Below are positions 40,901 through 49,900 of a stretch of DNA of 64,000 nucleotides, in pieces. Location of the stretch: contig RQTK01000103.1 in NCBI GenBank assembly GCA_003991915.1, forward strand, positions 270,539 through 334,538, given 5' to 3'. Positions within the stretch are counted from its first letter, which is position 1. Every line of letters starts with the position of its first letter. Origin of the DNA: Elysia chlorotica (Eukaryota; Mollusca; Gastropoda; Plakobranchidae). A program made the position numbers and the translations under genes. The notes under the pieces are model-generated. The model saw nothing but the letters and a program-made list of their open reading frames with translations. It did not search any database and was not told the DNA's origin.

Positions 40901-43900
40901 GATTTTTGCACTGTAAAATTTTTGTATGCTTTGCAATGAGAAACAATTTGTTGGCTTTATACAATCTTTATCTACCAATTTTATTGAAAGTAAGTGAAGT
41001 AGGATTCCTTATGACCAAATAAATATCTAAATCGAGCCATGCATAGACGCCTACTATGAAACCCAAGAACTTAGAGAAAAGGGCCTTGCACCAACAATAA
41101 ACATAACAACGCATTCTTGTCATGCTGGCCAAATGCATAGTATATCATAATTTGTCATTTTTAATAACAAAGTCTCCAATATTTTGTTTAACCCCCAGGA
41201 ACTGCTCGTCTACCTGGCTATGTTTATCCGCACGGAGCCGCACCTGTTCAACGAGATGCTGCGTCTGCGCGTGGGTCTCATCGTGCAAGTCATGGCCTCC
41301 GAGCTGGCGAGGACTCTGCAGTGTTCAGGTCAGCATGAACATTTATCAGCTCTTCTCCATGTACGGTCAAATTTGTGCTGGCTGGTAAATGAAGGGTTAA
41401 GGTCAGGATAAACCCCCAAATGTAAATATTTGCTTTTTGGTGTTAAAAATGGTTTGCCTTTATGGGTTGTGGTTAGTTATACATAAAAAACAATATTTTG
41501 ATTACTTTGGTTGAAAAATTGCATGCACGAATTATATCCATTCTTCATTCATTTTATTGCCTCTTTCTGTTCCTATGTTATAATCTGATGTTGGCAGTTT
41601 TATAATTTTATATATTTGTTTTTAACCGTTTGTGCAGGAGAAGAAGCATCAGATCACCTGTTGAATCTGAGTCCATTTGAGATGAAAACTTTGCTGCACC
41701 ACATTTTAAGTGGGAAAGAGTTTGTCATCAATAGCGGTGAGTCCTAAAAATTATCATCACCTGGTAAGAGAGGGTGTAATGTATGGTAAAGGGAAAGCAT
41801 TAATAAGAACGATAAAGAAAGAAAGACAGGGCCTTTTTATGCTGCTAGTGGCCCTATATAAGTTCATCGTAAGGGCTTTACTTTATGTGAGCCAACAGTT
41901 TCTAGATCTTGAATCTTCACAATTTTTTTTTTAATTTTATAATGGTTTTTTGTTCATTACATTTAGAGACAATGAGCCAACATTTACACAGCTATGAACC
42001 AACCTTTATATACACATGTGCGTGTGTGCGTGCACACATATATGTTCAGAGGGTTTTTAGCAAAATTGAGAGGATTATCTAACATTTACACAGCTATACG
42101 TCCAGAAGGTTTTGCCAAAGAATTTGCCCCATGGGAGGTAAGAAAAAGAGTTTCTCAGACAGATCTGATTCAAGATAATGCACCTGTAAGTCAACAATGC
42201 AATGATCAGTTGTGAGAAAAAATGTTTATTTTGATCTACCGTTTAACAATAGGATACTCAGCCTAGGAAAACAAAAGTAGTTACACGTGAGTGACATACA
42301 CCACTGTGTCACCATAAAGCTTGCTAAGGACCTTTTGCAAGACATGCTTTCCTGTCCTTTTTCACTCATTTAAAGACCTTCAAACTCTGCCCCTACACTT
42401 AAGGGGAGGGCATTATGGTATAGCTTTTACAAACTTTTTTTTTCTACTTTGAGTCAGCCCAAGTAGTTGATTTTTGTAAATATTGATTTATTTGATCTTC
42501 ACCCACAAAGGCTGGTCTCGCTGCCATGTACATTTATTGGGTTTTCTTTTATGCCTTCTCTTTAAACAGTGCAGCTGTTGTCATTATATTGAGTCAAAAT
42601 GTTATGTTATTCTATTATTTATAAAATGCTTCTCTCCTGCAGTTCAATATGTTAAGCCTTTATTTTTTCAAAGACTCTGTATGATGGTAGCAACATCTAT
42701 GATCAGGGTCTCCATTACAAATCTATCAAAGGAACATAATATATCCTTGTTATATCTTCATAATCAAAATCATGAACTAGCACTCATGGCTTAGTAGTGA
42801 TTTTCCATCAATGTTTTTTTTTTCTTGCATGCATGCAGTTCCCTGTGAAGTGTCGGAGTCAAAGCTTTCTGTGATAAGTCTACACCCCAAGCAAGAGACC
42901 AACAGATTCGCTAGGAGCGTGCGTAGCAAGGTTTGACTTTCTTTTTTTTCTCTTCAAGAATCAGTGCATCAGAGTTAATTTCATTGTCTGTCAGGGAACG
43001 TTGCTCTATATGTTAAGCGTGTTATTAAAAGTTTAGTATGTGTTATAGAACTTGCATGTCACACCATGCCCCATATTTTCACCATTCCTGCAAGAGATGT
43101 AAATATTCCCTTCTCCAAACACAGTTAACATGGGCATTGTCACCCTACGCAAAGCAGATGCTTTGTAAATTTAACATTGGTTTCCTCTAATATGTTTCTC
43201 TTTGTAGGCAGACATAATTAACACTGTATACCTGTCAGTATAGCCCTAAGTATATTCATCATTGCATGCAACTGTAGGAAGCAGTGTAAACCACTAATCT
43301 GAATGATAGGTTTTATGAAGTGTGACAATTTACATTTTTATATTACACTCAACCAAACTTTTTATGAGAAGATAAAGACTTTGACCAGCTTTTTGACGTC
43401 TTCTCTTGATGCAGCAGTCTAATGTTAGGAGATGCAGATCATTGCAGAAATTTAATGACCTAAGATACAGGACAGTGTTGAGCTATCAAGCTGGTTTCCT
43501 TGATGCACAGACCCGCACTGTCTCAGTGTGGCAGCATGTGAACTTGTCAGACGTTAGTCTTGGTGCTCATCCACAATATAGCCTATAAAGTGCTGAGTTG
43601 GATGCTAAGCAACAACAACAACAACCTTGATGCACAAACTTAATTACATGAGATACAGGGCTTTGCCTGGGTCTCTATTTAATTTCTTTATGCAGACGTC
43701 TTATGGCATAAGTTACAGGAACTTTTTTAAATGTCTCTGTTGTTGTGTTTTTATGTGTGTGTAAGTATCTTATGTTTCACATTAATTTTTAAACTTGTAA
43801 ACGCAGGAATGACAGTTCATGCGGGCTTCTCCTTTCTAAAATATTTATTCCTATTTTTTTTTTATTTCTTACCCTAGAGACTAAAGTTGTGTGCTTATTT

Positions 43901-46900
43901 TTCTGTTCTTTTGTTGCTGCTTTACAAGAAAACTTTGTGTCTTTTTTCCAAACCCACAACAGATTGTGGTAAGCTTTCATTTTTTAACCATTTTTTTCCA
44001 TAAAGCTTAAGTTTGTCTAACCTGCTTTTTGTTTCTTATGCAAATCTCTTCCCTAGACTTGCATCCTATTATTTACCAGCATGTGTGGACTGAAGTGAAA
44101 TTGTGAAATTTTGAGAAATGTACTTGTTTTTATATGTTGTGAATTATAAATGTGTTTCTTATCTGATGTTTTGTAGAACTTGCTCCAAAATTCCAAACTG
44201 ATATCGGTTATTTGTTTAAAACCTGTGCAGGTTGTATTTTTAGAGATACTCGTCTAGTTTATTTCTTCTTCTGAGAAATCAATATATTTTTATGGTTAGA
44301 CATATCTATATGATACGATTTTTTTTTGTTAAGGTATTTTTTTTTAGTTTTCTGATTATTTGGGCTCAGAGTTGATAAGGTTATATTTATCTCTTTAAAA
44401 ATACAGTAAAATCAGTAATAACTAGATTTCTTGTTTTTCTAAATTAATATCTCTCGTTATAGCAAGGGTTCTTGTTATTGCCCCCCAAAAAGACTCAAGA
44501 GGATTTAATTGGAAGAGGAAAAATGTGCCCATATCACGGTTTTTCAAGACCCCTTCTCCCTCCCCCCTTTTTTTTTTCTTTTAAAACAACATCGGTGTTG
44601 GGGTGTAAGCGGCAGACTCTATCTAGATCTAGATCTAAATGTATACATACCATGTGTCTTCTTGTTCCTGTTTGTTTTACTATTTACTAGAAGAGCAAGT
44701 TACATACATACTACCTTAATGAACTTTATGAGTGTTGTTAGAGGGTGGTGCAAGGGGATAAAATTTAATGGTTTTATTGTACAGATCCTTATGTAAAGCG
44801 AATTAGTGATTATAAAGCATTACTACTTCTAGTACTAGGGATGTTCCGCAGTCTAGCATTGCACTATGCAGCTTTGTTTACTTTGATAATAGAGCAAGAG
44901 CTAGGTGCCTGTAGGGGAAGGTGGGGTTATCGTTAATGTCACTTTAGTCAGTGACATCAGGGAAAGGTGCGGGGAGAGTGACTGGGCTGGGGCACTGGTG
45001 GATTATCACATGACATGTGTGCAAGTTTGAGGTGCCAGAGTGAGATGTTTAGTATTCAGCACCTTTATCCATTTTTTTCCATTCTATGCAGGGAATGGGT
45101 TTAGAGCAAATTTATTTTCAAACTTCTCATTATTAGCAGGGTTATCTGATTTAGGCTCTTGTTATTTTCCAGAATAAATATAGGGCACAAAATAGAAACA
45201 AAAAATGTTATTCCAACAGTTCTCATTATTTGAGACGTTAAAAATGGGGACTACTGTATTTTGGAAAATTATTTTGATTGAGGTCTTGATTCACTCAGTT
45301 AGCTTTGGGGAGGCTTCGTTGAGGATGGAATTTTGGACAGCATGATTGCTTGGCCTTTTTTAATGCATGGCAATGAAGCATGCTCAATAGTTTTTATTTA
45401 GTGCAGCCTGCATTCTATCCACTTTCATGTGTCATTTGCTCCTCCATAGTCATTATAACATTAAATTCAGTTCTCAGTACCTTAAGAGGTACCTTTAGTA
45501 TTAGTCATGAATCTAGTACTTTACAGTTTCTAGTTTTTCTCTTTATCGAGGCCTCTATGAAAGTATGTATTGATATAACTGTGAACTGAAGCAGGCAATT
45601 TGTATTGCTTTCATTGAAGTCAAGCTACACGTTCTGTACCTTAGCTTTTCCACCCCAACTCTGCATATCTCTTTACATCAGTTCTGTGTTTTCCATTTTG
45701 AAAAGGTAATGTAAAAATAGAATTGCCAGATAGAAATAGAAATGGTAAATTTAATATAGATTTTTTTCCATATGATTGGACATAATGTAAAACTTATACA
45801 TTGACTTAAAAAGGGTACGATTCAGTTCAATTACATTTTTGTGGATTGTTTGATCCATTTAATAATTACTGAACCACCAGAATCTTTTTTTTTCTTTTTA
45901 AAAGGGGCTTTATTCACATAAGTTGGGAAATAGTGATTGTGCAGATAAAAATGAATGCAATGTATTCAATCAACATCCCCACAAATATTCTTTTCCCTCC
46001 TACCCTGCTGCTGATTTCCAACTCTGATCAAAATAATTTCTTGGTGTTTTTTTTTTCTTTTTCTACATCAATTTATTTTAAGCTCCTAGGCTGTTTATAT
46101 TATATTGATTATCAAAGCATTCAACTCTCTTTCCTATCAGTTGATGATTAAGATGCGCAAAAAAATCATCAATTTAGATAGGACTGCACGCGTAAGTAAT
46201 AGGGAACTTTGTTTTGCACCTTGCGTTCCTTTGCTGTTCAGTTGCCCTTGGTTCAGCCATAGGCTCTAAATATTGGTGCTGTTTTTTGTTCTGTCACATT
46301 AAAGAAGTATTGGAAGAGCTAAATCTCTAAATGCTGCTGTTTTAGGAGATTTTTTAAAGAGATGCTTTAACAGTTCTCCGATTAAACTGTAAAGTAGGAA
46401 TGAGAAGAGATGTAGACTTCAACCTGAGCATTTTATTTTTAAAATAGTGTTGTATTTTAAATATTGATATTTCTGTACTTTATGTTAAAATAAGATCATA
46501 TGAAAGAATAGAAAAGCAAATTTTTATCATGAATGTAAAACTTGTTCTGAAATGTATTTCTTGGTCAGTTAAACCAAGAGAGTACCACACTTCTTATTTT
46601 GTCTTTTCTTTTTCCAATTGCGTAAATTGGTTCATCATTACAGCTGAAACCAGGATTTGTAGTGATCTTATCTGCAAAGAAACAAAAAAGTCATTAAAGT
46701 AATCATACTTGCAGAGTTTGTTCCAAATTGAAGCAATACTTTTAATTTGGAATTGGCTGGTTTGACACAATTTTTTGTGTGAAGAATTATTAAAGATTTT
46801 TTTTTCTTAAAGGCTGCAAGAATCAGAAACATCGCATTGTTCTATACTAATTAATGATAAATTCTCCAATTCTTAAAGTATTAATGATGAATGCTACAGT

Positions 46901-49900
46901 TCTTTTGGCAATCATGAAAAATGCTGCAGGTTTTGTTTGTTTTTTTTAAATTATGGAAATGTTACAGGTTTAAAAGCAATTTTGCGAAATGATACAGCTC
47001 TTTGGGTAATTATGAGTAAGTCTACAGATTGTTTGGTGTCATTAGTTAAAGGAATAATCGAGCTCTTAAAATAATTAATGTTTTTAGGATTGCCACAGCT
47101 GCTGAAGTAATTTATGAGTAATGCTAGATCTTTTAAAGTAAATATCAGGAATGCTGCAACAGGTAACATAGTAATGTAGATTGCTTCGTGCTTTCAACCT
47201 TGTCTTCTAGGAAAACTAAAATGCAAAAACCAACATTCTTCTCTTAAATAGATGACTTTCTTTTCTGTATTGTTGTAGGTTCTTTTGGCTACTGTTTTGT
47301 TGTTTTAAAGTTTTCATGCTTTTCTCAATTCTCCCTCTAAAGATTGATTTCAATCCATAATGAAGAATTAGTAAAGACTAATAATTTGTTATTTATTTCT
47401 TGAACAAAGCTATTTCATCCTGCTCATTAAATTGAAGACAATTCCCTTGCAAAATAATTTATAGTAAAGGCCTATTATTTGGACCTTCAAAACATTATTT
47501 ATGAAACAAGAGTTGATCCAAACTGTTTATTACGTAAAAAAAGATTTTAAAGTGTAAAATTTTTGTAAATGAACACACTGATTAATGTAACTTGAAACAC
47601 ACTGTAAATAATCTTGCCTGGATTAAAAGTAATATCATTTAACCTATTCTCTAGTATTAAAAAGAAAAATGATTTCTGTTTGTACCATGTCCATTTTCAT
47701 TACATTTAACCACTATTTTCTCAGGTATTTTATTCTAATTATTTAAAGTTCCGTTTTATGAAATAAATAATTTTTAATTAATTCATTTTCGCTCCCAAAT
47801 GGTTAATTATATGTAAACCTCCTTTTTTTGCCCATCATATTAAAACAATCTTGACTTCATTGGGCCTATTTGTTGTTTTCTTTTAACCCAAATTAAAATC
47901 ACTCCACCTTTTTTCATATAATATCTATATACAAATTGCTGCAGTCTGGAGGGCCTGATATTTTTATCTAAATTAAAATCGCCCCACCTTGTTGTATAAA
48001 ATATTTATCAGTATACAAATTCCTGCATACCTTGATGTCTGTATCTCCTCTTGCTGCTCATATCTCTTTCCTAATACTGTCTCTTTGACGGTCCTCAGGC
48101 TGTGACAGAGCTGCCACTGGGGGCACCTAAAGTGATTTCTAAGGAGCAAGAGCAAGAGGAGGAGCTCAACGATCGCCAGGGCCAGTGGCTCAGAAGGCGC
48201 AGGCTTGATGGCTCTCTGAACCGGGTGCCGAAAGAGTTCTACCCCTTGTTGTGGGAGCTCTTGCGCAAGGTGTGTACTTAGAGTGCGGAAAGAGTTCTAT
48301 CCCTTGTTGTGGGAGCTCTTGCGCAAGGTGTGTACTTAGAGTGCGGAAAGAGTTCTATCCCTTGTTGTGGGAGCTCTTGCGCAAGGTGTGTACTTAGAGT
48401 GCGGAAAGAGTTCTATCCCTTGTTGTGGGAGCTCTTGCGCAAGGTGTGTACTTAGAGTGCGGAAAGAGTTCTATCCCTTGTTGTGGGAGCTCTTGCGCAA
48501 GGTGTGTACTTAGAGTGCGGAAAGAGTTCTATCCCTTGTTGTGGGAGCTCTTGCGCAAGGTTTGTACTTAGAGTGCGGAGAGAGTTCTATATCCCTTGTT
48601 GTGGGAGCTCTTGCGCAAGGTGTGTACTTAGAGTGCGGATTCTATCCCTTGTTTTGGAAACTCTTGCGCAAGGTGTGTACTTGGATGCGGAAAGAGTTGT
48701 ATTGCTTGTCGTGGGAGCTCTTGTGCAAGGTGTGTACTTAAAGTACGAAAAGAGTTCTATCCCTTTTTGTGGAAGCTCTTGCGCAGGGTGTGTACTTAGA
48801 GTGATTTTAGCGATGAAACAGTTTTTGTTAGAGTTCAAATAAATCAAAGTGCACACTGCAAAACACATTGTCAATGATACTGACACAAATACTTTATTCG
48901 CAATGTTTTTTGTATGTCAGATGCATAGTCTAAATCACTGTTATTTAAGTATAACCACATAGAGAGACTGAATGAGCAATTTACCTTGTATGCTGTCACC
49001 TCAGATAGATATTAAGGAAACATTAAACAATCAACCGCTTATTCTAAAACCTCAAAGAATGCAATGTAAAATAATTTACCTTGTATAGTGTCACATCAGA
49101 TAAACATTAAGGAAACATTAAAACAGTCAACCGCATATTCTAAAACCTCAGAGAATGCAATGTACATCAATTTACCTTGTATGTTATATAACCTCCACGA
49201 ATAAGGGAATCTGAATATGAAACAAATTACAATGTACATGGTATACATTATCCCAGAGCAGTGCCGGATTTAAGGTAGGGCCCGGGCTCTGGGCCCCCCC
49301 ACAGAAGCAATCCCTCTTTAATACGCTTTGTAAAATAATGCATCCTTGGACAATAATAAAGGAGTGAGGGGCCCCCACTTCAGCTGGGTCAAGGGTCTCC
49401 TGCAACCTAAATCCGGCACTGTCCCAGAGGGGAACAAATGGAGCAATACATGACATCTCTTAAATGGCATTCTTTTGGAATCATTGGCAGTTTTCACTTC
49501 AACCTTTACTTTTTTTCTTTCAGTGTCGTGGTTTGACAATCAAGGGCCATGCACTCTCCAGCTCTCTCACCAGAGAGGTAAGTTCAGCTGTAAATATTGT
49601 GATCAAATTAGTTTTTCTATTGACCAATTGTATGCTCTAAATTTCATGAGAGGAAAGGGGAGAGAGTGGGATAGAGACAGACAGACTAAGAAAAATTTAA
49701 AAAACTGGCTAATTGCTGTAACAATTATGTTTCTGATCTCCCCTAGATGACTAAAGGCGAGTTCAAGTTTGCCCTGCAAGTGGAGATGGTTCTGAACCGC
49801 ATCCCGCAGCCTGAGTACCGGCAGCTCATGGTGGAGGCCATGATGGTTCTGACCTTTCTGGCGCAGAGCGAGGGCAGCACACCAGTCCTGGACCTCAGCC

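Noticed and set aside
43395-43460. Acceptor-like site (cttgatgcag) with a short open stretch reading [15 protein letters not shown]
   Set aside because: No donor follows before the sequence runs into a SINE tail, so it is unlikely to be an exon.
43963-43968. 6-nt microexon (ATTGTG) between a good acceptor and gtaagc
   Set aside because: Phase-compatible, but such a short match occurs easily by chance; kept only as a note.
48212-48805. Regular repeats resembling a CRISPR array
   Set aside because: The units are contiguous and exon-derived with no unique spacers, and the genome is eukaryotic.
48483-48842. 119-codon open frame with repeating CGSSCAR-like peptide
   Set aside because: It is the translation of the 58-bp minisatellite in intron 34, not a gene.
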